A stretch of 64,000 nucleotides of DNA, from positions 186,001 to 250,000 of the forward strand of contig CAWCWP010000002.1 of NCBI GenBank assembly GCA_963799315.1, written 5' to 3'. Positions 45,403-52,589 of this stretch are shown one piece after another. The position numbers and the translations under genes were made by a program. This DNA comes from Parerythrobacter_A sp963799315. Its GTDB lineage: Bacteria; Pseudomonadota; Alphaproteobacteria; Sphingomonadales; Sphingomonadaceae. The first letter of the stretch is position 1. The number at the start of each line of letters is the position of its first letter. The notes beneath the pieces were generated by a model. That model saw only the letters and a list, made by a program, of their open reading frames with translations, was not told the origin of the DNA and did not search any database.

Positions 45403-45867
45403 ATGCTGTTCCGCACATCGCTCCTGCTGCTTCTCGTTCCGGCACTGGCTGCCTGCGTCACGACGCCACGCGCTACGCCACAAACCAGCGTGCCGAGCGC
45501 CTCGACGACCGTTCGCGCCGCACCACGCACCCCGCCTTCGACAGTGCCCCGCACACGCCCCAATCCCACCGTCGGGATGGCGACCGGCTTTCGCGCGCCG
45601 CAGGTGATGACGCTAGCCGGTATCACCGGCCTGATCGGCGCGAATGCGGACCGCTTGGCGCAGCAATTCGGCAAGCCCCGGCTCGACGTTATCGAAGGCG
45701 ATGCGCGCAAGCTGCAATTCGTCGGCGCAGCCTGCGTGCTCGATATCTATCTCTACCCGCTCACGCCGGGCGCGACTCCGACAGCCACCTATGTCGATGC
45801 CCGGCGCGGATCGGACGGACTGGACGTGGATCGCATCGCCTGCATCAAGGCGTTGCTAGACCGGTAA
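45403..45867 (+). CDS. lipoprotein of unknown function
   Basis: 154 residues starting MLFRTSLLLLLVPALAACVT; the lipobox LAAC puts the lipidated Cys near residue 18. A Pro/Thr-rich linker (PRTPPSTVPRTRPNPTVG) leads to a compact domain with TLAGITGLIGANADRLAQQF and LQFVGAACVLDIYLYPL, two later cysteines possibly bonded (AAC and IACIKALL). I do not recognise the family; the second half resembles small outer-membrane beta-barrel-assembly-related domains only in general shape. It follows the EI24 gene in the same direction. Confidence 0.75.
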   Translation: MLFRTSLLLLLVPALAACVTTPRATPQTSVPSASTTVRAAPRTPPSTVPRTRPNPTVGMATGFRAPQVMTLAGITGLIGANADRLAQQFGKPRLDVIEGDARKLQFVGAACVLDIYLYPLTPGATPTATYVDARRGSDGLDVDRIACIKALLDR

Positions 45868-45952
45868 TCCCAATCCTGCATGGATACTGTCCAGTAACGC
45901 GAATTTAAGCACTTTGCGTCATGTACCGTCCCCGAAATACGGGGAAATAACC

Positions 45953-46894
45953 ATGAGCTTCCAATTCGCCGAACTCGCCCAATCTGCCGCAGCCGACGGG
46001 CAAGTCACTTCCGAAGAACTGCTTGCGCTGCGCCGCCTCGGCTGGGGCGATGGCGTCATTACCCGCGAAGAGGCCGAAGCCATCTTCGCCATCAACCGCT
46101 CGCTGAAACACCGTGACGAGGAATGGGTGGCCTTTTTCGTGGAAGCGCTTGGAGAGTTCGTGCTGAACGGGAGCGAACCCAAAGGCATGTGCGACGAAGG
46201 CGAAGCCCGGTGGCTCATCAAATCGCTGGACTCCGGCGGGCGGCTGGAAAGCTTCGCTGAACTGGAATTGCTTGTGCGGGTATTGGAGTGCGCCAGCAAT
46301 GTACCGGACAGCCTGAAGCGCTACGCATTGCAGCAGATCGAAACAGCGGTTCTGACGGGAAGCGGCCCGACTCGCGGCTCTGGCGCGCTATCGGACAGCC
46401 ACGTCAATGCTACCGAATGCAGCATCCTTCGCCGCCTCGTGTTTTCAAGTGGTGGTTCCGGCCCCGCTGCTGTCAGCCGGTCCGAAGCGGAAATGCTGTT
46501 CCGCATCAAGGACGCGACGCTCAATGCGGACAACGCGCCGGAATGGGCAAAGATGTTCCTCGACGGCGTTTCCAACTACCTCGAAGGGTTCGTACTGGCC
46601 GGTGCGCAGCTCGACCATGCGCGAATGCAGGACCTCGAAAATTTCATGGGCGACAATCGTGCCAATATCGGCAACTTCATGGCCCGCATGGCGCGCGAGA
46701 TACCGAATGTGCGCGACAGTTTCGGCAAGGTTTTCGGACAGAAGCAAGCTGCGCCCGGTTTTATGGAACGCGAAGCATCCGGTGCGGAAATTACCGATGC
46801 GGAAAACCGCTGGCTGGAAAATATGATCGACCGCGATGGCCGAACCGATCCGCTAGAAGACGCATTGCTGGCCCGCCTGAAACAGCAGGCATAA
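45953..46894 (+). CDS. 313-residue acidic helical protein with internal repeats, function unknown
   Basis: From MSFQFAELAQSAAADGQVTS; no signal peptide or membrane helix. It is built from repeated helical units: ITREEAEAIFAINRSLKHRD at residues 36-55 is echoed by VSRSEAEMLFRIKDATLNAD near 186, and DEGEARWLIKSLDSGGRLES near 84 by TDAENRWLENMIDRDGRTDP at the end. The ADGQVTSEEL and GDGVITREEA stretches look like EF-hand or TerB-type acidic helix pairs. A TerB-like or calcium-binding fold is possible; I make no functional claim. The sufA gene is convergent 7 bases away. Confidence 0.7.
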   Translation: MSFQFAELAQSAAADGQVTSEELLALRRLGWGDGVITREEAEAIFAINRSLKHRDEEWVAFFVEALGEFVLNGSEPKGMCDEGEARWLIKSLDSGGRLESFAELELLVRVLECASNVPDSLKRYALQQIETAVLTGSGPTRGSGALSDSHVNATECSILRRLVFSSGGSGPAAVSRSEAEMLFRIKDATLNADNAPEWAKMFLDGVSNYLEGFVLAGAQLDHARMQDLENFMGDNRANIGNFMARMAREIPNVRDSFGKVFGQKQAAPGFMEREASGAEITDAENRWLENMIDRDGRTDPLEDALLARLKQQA

Positions 46895-46901
46895 CTCCAG
46901 C

Positions 46902-47261
46902 CTAAACCATGAAGCTTTCGCCGCATCCGCACGCGCCCTTGGCGTTCGGGTTGACGAAGGTGAACCCGGCGGTGAAATCGTCTTCCACCCAGTCCATGAC
47001 GCTGCCGACGAGATACAGCACGCTGGCCCCGTCGATATACAGCACCCCGGCGGGCGTTGCGATCTTCTCGTCGAACGCGACTTCCTCGCTGACATAGTCG
47101 ACCGAATAGGCAAGGCCGGAACAGCCCCGGCGCGGCGTGGACAGCTTAACACCAATGGCATCATCGGGCGCCTTGGCCATCAACACCCCGATGCGCGCAA
47201 TGGCCGTATCGGTCAGGGTGACGGCGGCAGGCAGGCTGCGCGTTTTGGTATCCGTTGCCAT
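46902..47261 (-). CDS. sufA: HesB/IscA-family Fe-S assembly scaffold
   Basis: 119 residues from MATDTKTRSLPAAVTLTDTA. The A-type carrier signature is complete: Cys 47 in TPRRGCSGLAYSVDYV and the paired cysteines in NAKGACGCGESFMV. A-type carriers accept [Fe-S] clusters from SufBCD and hand them to apo-proteins. It is the last gene of the suf operon, its ATG overlapping the stop of the DUF59 gene (TGATG), and meets a convergent gene after 7 bases. Confidence 0.96.
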   Translation of the reverse strand: MATDTKTRSLPAAVTLTDTAIARIGVLMAKAPDDAIGVKLSTPRRGCSGLAYSVDYVSEEVAFDEKIATPAGVLYIDGASVLYLVGSVMDWVEDDFTAGFTFVNPNAKGACGCGESFMV

Positions 47262-47749
47262 CACAGCATCCCCAGTTCGAGCCGCGCTTCGTCGGTCATG
47301 TTTTCCGGGCTCCACGGCGGATCGAAGGTCAGATTGACTTCCGCATCGCGCACACCCGGCACGCTGGCGGCGCGCAGTTCGACTTCGCCTGGCATCGTTT
47401 CGGCGACCGGGCAATTGGGCGTCGTCAGCGTCATGGTGACGATCACGCCCGCCTCGTCATCCACCTCGACGCCGTAAATCAGGCCGAGATCGTAGATGTT
47501 CACCGGAATTTCCGGATCGTAGATTTCCTTCAGCGCATCGACCACGGCCGTTTGCAATGCCCCGCCGGATCCGGTGACGGCATCCGCTTCGGGCTGTTTC
47601 TTCAGAAAGCCGTCGAGATAGTCCCGCTTGCGCTCCAGCTTCTGCGGCGCGGTTTCGACCGCATCGGCAACGCGCGCGCGGCGTGGCTTGGATGCGGCGG
47701 CATCCTCGGCGGATAGTGTCACGAAATCGGGGGTATCGGTCTCGGTCAT
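47261..47749 (-). CDS. SUF-system DUF59/MIP18-family protein (SufT type)
   Basis: 162 residues. The C-terminal DUF59 domain is clear: VVDALKEIYDPEIPVNIYDL, then GLIYGVEVDDEAGVIVTMTL, TTPNCPVAETMPGEVE with the reactive cysteine, and DPPWSPENMTDEARLELGML. The first 60 residues are Ala/Pro-rich with basic patches. MIP18/SufT proteins help mature Fe-S proteins downstream of the scaffold. Position between sufS and sufA, with overlap to sufA, is the standard alphaproteobacterial order. Confidence 0.93.
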   Translation of the reverse strand: MTETDTPDFVTLSAEDAAASKPRRARVADAVETAPQKLERKRDYLDGFLKKQPEADAVTGSGGALQTAVVDALKEIYDPEIPVNIYDLGLIYGVEVDDEAGVIVTMTLTTPNCPVAETMPGEVELRAASVPGVRDAEVNLTFDPPWSPENMTDEARLELGML

Positions 47750-47759
47750 GTCCTCAATC

Positions 47760-49007
47760 CTATCCGAAAATCGCCTGCACCCTTGCCATGCCGCGCATCA
47801 GGGCATCGATATCGCTTTCGTCGCTATATACGCCGAAACTGGCGCGTGCAGTGGCGGGCACGCCCAGCGTTTCCATCAGCGGCTGCGCGCAATGGTGGCC
47901 AGCGCGGATGGCCACGTTCTCTTCGTCCAATATGGTGCCGATATCGTGCGGGTGAACCCCCTCCATCGTGAAAGAGACGATTCCGGCGCTGCATTCCGGC
48001 CCGAACAGCGTGATCGAACCGATGGTCGAAAGTGCGGCGCGTGCCTTGGCGACCAGCGCGCTTTCATGCGCGAACAGGCCCGCCATGCCTTCATCACCGG
48101 CGATCTGCGTGCAGTATTCGATGGCTGCGTGCAGCGCGATGGCTTCGGTAATCATCGGTGTGCCCGCCTCGAAACGTTGCGGCGGGGGGGCGTAGGTCGT
48201 CCTGTCGAACGACACCCGGTCGATCATCGCGCCGCCGCCTTGCCACGGCGGCATCGCCTCCAGAATATCGCCGCGCGCCCACAGCACGCCGATACCGGTC
48301 GGTCCGTATAGCTTGTGCCCGGAGAACACGAAGAAATCGCAGTCCAGCTCCGCCATGTCGAGCCGCATGCGGGGCGCGCTCTGGCAACCGTCGAGCAGCA
48401 GCTTCGCGCCGACCGCATGCGCCGCCTTTGCCGCGCGTTTCGCCGACAGGACCGATCCGAGCACATTGGATACATGCGCCAGCGCCACCAGAACATGCTG
48501 TTCCGTCAGGTTTTCTTCCAGCCAATCCAAGTCGATTTCGCCATCCGCCGTGATCGGGCACACATCGATATGCGCGCCGGTGCGTTCGGCCAGCATCTGC
48601 CACGGCACAATGTTGGAATGATGTTCGAGCTGGCTCAGCATGATGCGGTCGCCATGTTTCACGTGAAACGCGCCCCAGCTGGCCGCGACCAGATTAATCC
48701 CCTCGGTCGCGCCGCGCACGAAGACGATCTCCTCCGCTTGCGCGCCGATGAACTCGGCAGTGCGGCTGCGGGCGGCTTCGTAGGCCACGGTCATATCGGC
48801 GGAGCGGGCATAGACGCCGCGATGTACGGTGGCGTAATCCGGGCCCATCGCACGCGCCATCGCATCGATCACGGCGTGCGGTTTCTGGGCGGTCGCGGCG
48901 GTATCGAGATAGTGCCACCGCTGGCCATCCGCCGTCAGCAGGCCGGGGAAGTCCTTGTGCCGCGCCGAATGATCGCCCGGCACCGAAAGTTTGCGCATCT
49001 CGTTCAT
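47760..49007 (-). CDS. sufS: cysteine desulfurase SufS
   Basis: 415 residues. A group II PLP enzyme that takes sulfur from cysteine for Fe-S clusters. The PLP lysine is in FFVFSGHKLYGPTGIGVL, the catalytic cysteine in AIRAGHHCAQPLM, and YLDTAATAQKP, VRGATEGINLVA and LSQLEHHSNIVPWQ are family marks. Length is normal. The ATG overlaps the sufD stop by 4 bases. No sufE gene is present in this window, so the usual sulfur acceptor must be encoded elsewhere or replaced. Confidence 0.97.
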   Translation of the reverse strand: MNEMRKLSVPGDHSARHKDFPGLLTADGQRWHYLDTAATAQKPHAVIDAMARAMGPDYATVHRGVYARSADMTVAYEAARSRTAEFIGAQAEEIVFVRGATEGINLVAASWGAFHVKHGDRIMLSQLEHHSNIVPWQMLAERTGAHIDVCPITADGEIDLDWLEENLTEQHVLVALAHVSNVLGSVLSAKRAAKAAHAVGAKLLLDGCQSAPRMRLDMAELDCDFFVFSGHKLYGPTGIGVLWARGDILEAMPPWQGGGAMIDRVSFDRTTYAPPPQRFEAGTPMITEAIALHAAIEYCTQIAGDEGMAGLFAHESALVAKARAALSTIGSITLFGPECSAGIVSFTMEGVHPHDIGTILDEENVAIRAGHHCAQPLMETLGVPATARASFGVYSDESDIDALMRGMARVQAIFG

Positions 49008-49762
49008 GTCCGGGCCTCCAGTGCCGACAGCGCAGCATCCATCATGCGCGCGCGCTCCTCTTCATCGTCGAGCGCCACGAACGCATCGCCGATGAACGCC
49101 TGCACCAGCAGACGCTGCGACAGTTCGGGCGGGATGCCCCGGCTTGCCATGTAATAGCGCGCCGCCTCGTCCAGCCGCCCGACCGTCGCACCGTGGGCGC
49201 ATTTCACATCGTCGGCGTAGATTTCCAGTTGCGGCACGGTGTTGGCGCTTGCGCCCTTCTCCAGCAGCAAGCCCTTGAAGCTTTGTGCCGCGTCGGTTTT
49301 CTGCGCATCGCGCGCCACGTCGATCCGGCCCAGGAAGTTGCCCGTACCCCGGCCCCAGTGGACGCTGCGCACCGTCTGGTTACTGGTCGCTTCGGGTTGC
49401 TCGTGCGCCATGCGGGTGACGAATTCGCGGGTGGTATCGCCCCCGCCCAGCGTGACGCCGCCGAATTCGAAATGGCTGCCGCGCGCCGCCGTCACCACCA
49501 CTTCAACGCGGCCCAGCGTGCCGCCCGCATTGACGGCGAACATCTCGCAACGTGCGCCTTCGCCCAGTTTTATTCGATAACGCCGCAATTCGAATTCGGT
49601 TGTACCGTTAAGGACCACGCATTCGCGGTGCGTTTCGCCCGCAGCCACCTCGATATCCTCCCACGCTTCGAAGCGGCCCGGTTCCGAACCCACAATCGCG
49701 TCCATGTCGGAATAGCGCCAGGCCTCGTCGCGGCGGGTGGGGAGCAGCACCGATTCAGTCAT
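49004..49762 (-). CDS. sufD: Fe-S cluster assembly protein SufD
   Basis: 252 residues from MTESVLLPTRRDEAWRYSDM; shorter than E. coli SufD (about 420), as it lacks much of the N-terminal helical part, which is common in Alphaproteobacteria. The beta-helix core and conserved C-terminus are present: AQSFKGLLLEKGASANTVPQ, YADDVKCAHGATVGRLDEAA, YYMASRGIPPELSQRLLVQA. The His in KCAHGAT is the residue needed for cluster building with SufB. Starts 8 bases inside the end of the preceding small gene. Confidence 0.94.
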   Translation of the reverse strand: MTESVLLPTRRDEAWRYSDMDAIVGSEPGRFEAWEDIEVAAGETHRECVVLNGTTEFELRRYRIKLGEGARCEMFAVNAGGTLGRVEVVVTAARGSHFEFGGVTLGGGDTTREFVTRMAHEQPEATSNQTVRSVHWGRGTGNFLGRIDVARDAQKTDAAQSFKGLLLEKGASANTVPQLEIYADDVKCAHGATVGRLDEAARYYMASRGIPPELSQRLLVQAFIGDAFVALDDEEERARMMDAALSALEART

Positions 49763-50123
49763 AATCGCGCGCTCGCTTGCCGACGACCAGCGCCAGCGCA
49801 TAATCGATGGAATAGGCGCGGAAGCGGTCCTCGAACCCGGCAGCGTCGGCAGGGTCCAGCCCGCTGTCGTGCGCGGCATCCGCCTTTTCGGTCCGCAACA
49901 TACGCGCTGCATCGACGAACAGCGGACGGCACCGGTGAACCACCGCACGCGCGACGAGATCGGCCCGTTCGCGCGATTGTTCGAGATCGAGCACCCGGTC
50001 GACGAGGCACTGGTAATAGCGGTCCAGCACCGGCTTTTCCGGCGTGGTTGCCGGTGTTGCTTGCGAAAGGGGGGCCTGCGCTAGCGGGGCCTTCGCGAGT
50101 ATCAGGGCGGCGAAAGCAATCAT
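49755..50123 (-). CDS. small exported protein between sufC and sufD
   Basis: 122 residues from MIAFAALILAKAPLAQ, which looks like a short signal peptide. The mature part is helical with two cysteines (YYQCLVDRVLDLEQSRERA and VVHRCRPLFVDAARMLRT) that could form one disulfide. No family is recognised. The ATG overlaps the sufC stop (ATGA) and the end overlaps sufD, so it is translated as part of the suf operon. An exported protein inside a cytoplasmic Fe-S operon is odd; it may be a hitchhiking gene. Confidence 0.65.
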   Translation of the reverse strand: MIAFAALILAKAPLAQAPLSQATPATTPEKPVLDRYYQCLVDRVLDLEQSRERADLVARAVVHRCRPLFVDAARMLRTEKADAAHDSGLDPADAAGFEDRFRAYSIDYALALVVGKRARDYD

Positions 50124-50872
50124 GCCGCCTCCGCCATCAGCACGTCGTAGCCTTCCGCCTCTAGCCGCTGCGCCAGTTCCGGCCCGCCGGTCCGCACGAT
50201 GCGCCCGTCGGCCAGGATGCTGACCTTGTCAGGCTTTACCGTGTCGAGCAGGCGCTGGTAGTGCGTGATGAGCAGCACGCCCTTGGCCGGATCGCGCATG
50301 ATGGCGTTGATACCGTTGCCGACCACGCGCAGCGCATCGATATCGAGCCCGCTATCGGTTTCGTCCAGCACCGCGAATTGCGGATCGAGGATGCCCATCT
50401 GCACCATCTCGGCGCGTTTTTTCTCGCCACCGGAAAAGCCGACATTCACGTTGCGCTTGAGCATCTCCATGTCGAGGCCGAGCAGCGCCGCCTTCTCCTT
50501 CGCCAGCTTCAGGAATTCGCCACCCGACAGCGGCTCTTCGCCACGCGCCTTGCGCTGCGCATTCAGCGCCTCGCGCAGGAACTGCACGTTGGAAACGCCG
50601 GGTATCTCGACCGGATACTGGAAGCCCAGGAACAGTCCGGCGGACGCGCGCTCGTGCGGTTCGAGGTCGAGCAGGTCGGTGCCATTGTAAGCTACCGACC
50701 CTTGCGTCGCCTCGTAACCGGGCCGCCCGCCTAGCACATAGGACAGCGTGGATTTGCCCGCGCCGTTCGGTCCCATCACCGCGTGGATTTCACCCGCCGG
50801 AATTTCCAGCGTCAGCCCCTTGAGGATCGCCTTGCCGCCGATTTCGGCATGGAGGTTGTCGATTTTCAGCAT
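50120..50872 (-). CDS. sufC: Fe-S cluster assembly ATPase SufC
   Basis: 250 residues. ABC-type ATPase: Walker A MGPNGAGKSTLSYVLGG, signature VGFSGGEKKRAEMVQMG, Walker B FAVLDETDSGLDIDALR and the switch His in LLITHYQRLLD. SufC drives the SufB-SufD scaffold. FLGFQYPVEIPGVSNVQFLR is a SufC-specific stretch. The gene is followed with overlap by the small exported-protein gene. Between sufC and sufB there is about 1.7 kb of accessory DNA instead of the usual tight junction. Confidence 0.98.
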   Translation of the reverse strand: MLKIDNLHAEIGGKAILKGLTLEIPAGEIHAVMGPNGAGKSTLSYVLGGRPGYEATQGSVAYNGTDLLDLEPHERASAGLFLGFQYPVEIPGVSNVQFLREALNAQRKARGEEPLSGGEFLKLAKEKAALLGLDMEMLKRNVNVGFSGGEKKRAEMVQMGILDPQFAVLDETDSGLDIDALRVVGNGINAIMRDPAKGVLLITHYQRLLDTVKPDKVSILADGRIVRTGGPELAQRLEAEGYDVLMAEAA

Positions 50873-50900
50873 TCTTTGTCCGTATCTTTAAAAGTCGTCG

Positions 50901-50918
50901 CCCCGGACTTGATCCGGT
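50901..50918. repeat. short palindromic dispersed repeat upstream of sufC
   Basis: CCCCGGACTTGATCCGG holds a near-perfect palindrome (CCGGA-CTTGA-TCCGG). This CCCCGGACTTGATCCGG type is, from memory, a widespread interspersed element in sphingomonads. It lies in the 67-base gap between the DUF559 gene and sufC and marks one edge of the accessory block. Confidence 0.55.
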
Positions 50919-50939
50919 GCCTTGTGGTGAGGCGCGCCA

Positions 50940-51497
50940 TTATCGTTCGGTCGGCTTCGAAGACTGTGAGCCGGAGCGCGGCGGGCCATTTCCATCGCGA
51001 TCATATCGCGGCGTAGTCTGCCGGGGGTTGCTGGCGAAATGCTCGCGCCGCGCAGTGCGTTTGTCGTCGATCCGCATCCGCATCCCGGCAGTGATCCGCG
51101 CCAGCACGGCGTCCATATCCTCGAGAATATCGGCCGCATCGATCCGCATCACGCGAATGCCGACCGATTCCAGCGACTTGTCGCGCCGTTTGGCGAGCGC
51201 CTCATCCTCGCCTTCCTCGTCGATATCGATCGCCATGCCGAGGCTGTGACAATTGAAATCGACGATCGCGCTGCCGACGACGGCGTGCCGAGTAAACGTA
51301 TGCCGCCCCAGATCCGCGCCCGCGAATTTCTCCGCCAGTGCCTTGTGTGCAGGCGTCGCAAACCGCCGCATCTCGCGCGCACGCTCATGCAACGCATCCA
51401 GCCGCTTGTCCGATATTTCCCAGCCCCGCCCCTTCTTCTTGATGGCAGGCGCTTCGTCAGACGGCTCGCGCAGGTTGAGGGTTTTACGGTTGGTCAT
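50940..51497 (-). CDS. DUF559 endonuclease-like domain protein
   Basis: 185 residues from MTNRKTLNLREPSDEAPAIK; the ATG overlaps the stop of the upstream lipoprotein gene (ATGA). The Vsr-like nuclease fold shows as RAREMRRFATPAHKALAEKF, VVGSAIVDFNCHSLGMAID and KRRDKSLESVGIRVMRIDAA. The ExK-type catalytic pattern is weak: IDIDEEGEDE stands where DUF559 normally has a conserved E/D-G-H. The last 40 residues (ASNPRQTTPRYDRDGNG) are low in complexity and may be an eroded end. Any DNA-cutting role is unproven. It sits between sufB and sufC. Confidence 0.8.
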   Translation of the reverse strand: MTNRKTLNLREPSDEAPAIKKKGRGWEISDKRLDALHERAREMRRFATPAHKALAEKFAGADLGRHTFTRHAVVGSAIVDFNCHSLGMAIDIDEEGEDEALAKRRDKSLESVGIRVMRIDAADILEDMDAVLARITAGMRMRIDDKRTARREHFASNPRQTTPRYDRDGNGPPRSGSQSSKPTER

Positions 51498-51889
51498 TCG
51501 GCCGCGCGCGTCTCTGTGGTCCCGCCAAAATAACGAAGTGTGGAGACGTTGTAATCGTGTAAACTGTCGACGAAAGCGGAAGGACAACTTCGTGCGGCTC
51601 GGATGAGAAATCCATCCTGCGTATCTACGCTCATAATCTCTGCGACGCTACCATCTGCATTTGACCAAAATGGACGCAGGCCAACGAACATATCCGTATT
51701 CGTTTGCCCGGAAACGTAACCGCAGACGTATCCCCCTCCCTCATGAACATCTGTAGACTTCACCTGGTCAGGACTGGTAAAAAATGACTGAGTAATGTTG
51801 ACTTGACTATCTTCAACACTTGATCCGCTACAAGCTGAAAGTAGCGACGCGGCAAGAACACCGATAACAAACCGGACTGTGACCATCAT
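51494..51889 (-). CDS. AT-rich lipoprotein gene inserted in the suf operon
   Basis: 131 residues, MMVTVRFVIGVLAASLLSAC, with a lipobox (LLSAC). The mature part has VSGQTNTDMFVGLRPFWSNA and two further cysteines; no family is recognised. Base composition is near 50% GC by eye, far below the two-thirds of its neighbours, and it uses A/T-ending codons, so it was probably acquired from outside. The start ATG overlaps the stop of a decayed sufB-tail copy in the same TGATG arrangement as at the true sufB end, and its own stop overlaps the DUF559 start. Confidence 0.7.
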   Translation of the reverse strand: MMVTVRFVIGVLAASLLSACSGSSVEDSQVNITQSFFTSPDQVKSTDVHEGGGYVCGYVSGQTNTDMFVGLRPFWSNADGSVAEIMSVDTQDGFLIRAARSCPSAFVDSLHDYNVSTLRYFGGTTETRAAE

Positions 51890-51945
51890 CCCACCCTCTC
51901 ATTTAGAGAATTCGCCAGCATCTTCTGCGCCTCGAACGCAAACTT
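51886..51945 (-). pseudogene. decayed second copy of the sufB 3' end
   Basis: On the minus strand this stretch reads KFAFEAQKMLANSLNERVG then stop; the real sufB ends EFAVEAQKLLAISLEGSVG then stop. Counting base by base, about 50 of 65 positions agree without a gap, including the final GGG-TGATG junction with the next gene. It is separated from true sufB by about 640 bases containing one unknown gene and palindromic repeats. Confidence 0.7.
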
Positions 51946-51950
51946 CTGCC

Positions 51951-52090
51951 CGTCACCCTGAACTTGTTTCAGGGTCCATTTCTCCGGGTGCGATGCTGGT
52001 TCGGGCCGCGCGATGGATGCTGAAACGAGTTCAGCATGACGGTGGGGGTGGAGGATCGCGTGCCGCTGTAACGCCAGTCCGGGATGACGA
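51951..52090. repeat. cluster of palindromic dispersed repeats
   Basis: Two hairpin-forming units: ACCCTGAA...TTCAGGGT at 51955-51975 and ATGCTGAA...TTCAGCAT at 52017-52037, each inside a CGTCA...TGACG frame, and a third half unit AGTCCGGGATGACG near 52077-52090. Such CGTCACCCTGAACTTG and GTTCAGCATGACG elements are interspersed in many sphingomonad genomes (from memory). They fill the gap between the unknown sufB-coupled gene and the sufB-tail copy; no gene is seen here. Confidence 0.65.
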
Positions 52091-52100
52091 GAAATACGCA

Positions 52101-52589
52101 TCATAATTCCGAAGCCCCACTCGCTGTCGTGTCCGGTCCAGCGGTGTCCGCGTCGCTGTCTTGATAGTCGGGATGCATTTCGGGCGAATATTGTGTCACG
52201 GAGCGCGCGAGGCTCTTGGCGATGCGCGTGTCCAGGTCGCGGCCGCGTGACACATGGATGCGCCGTATTGCGGCGAACGTATCCGCTACATCCTGCGGGG
52301 ATGCGAGATCATCCCAGCCGCGCTCCTTCAAGATCGCATTGGCTTCCTTCTGGTTTTCTTCCCCGACCTCGACACAACGGCCGATATCCGCCCGGTGCTG
52401 CGGTTCGAAGGTCCAGCCCTTGCCCGCATATTTGGTGCCCGATTTCAGGCAGCCGTAATAGTCGTCGATATAGGGCGAAATGAGGATCGGGTACGAAAGC
52501 TCCCATCGCTCCGCATCATCGGCAATAATGGCCGTGCCAGGCGACGTTGCCTGCGCGAACAGCGCCACCGCGGTCTTTACCGTCAGCAT
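52101..52589 (-). CDS. unknown 162-residue protein coupled to sufB
   Basis: Starts MLTVKTAVALFAQATSPGTA; the ATG overlaps the sufB stop (TGATG). The N-terminus may be a weak signal peptide. The body has LSYPILISPYIDDYYGCLKS, FEPQHRADIGRCVEVGEENQ and IRRIHVSRGRDLDTRIAKSL, with two cysteines and charged helices, and an acidic disordered end (DYQDSDADTAGPDTTASG). I do not recognise it. A longer open frame exists antisense-free upstream but runs out of frame through sufB and is not used. It belongs to the accessory block between sufB and sufC. Confidence 0.65.
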   Translation of the reverse strand: MLTVKTAVALFAQATSPGTAIIADDAERWELSYPILISPYIDDYYGCLKSGTKYAGKGWTFEPQHRADIGRCVEVGEENQKEANAILKERGWDDLASPQDVADTFAAIRRIHVSRGRDLDTRIAKSLARSVTQYSPEMHPDYQDSDADTAGPDTTASGASEL

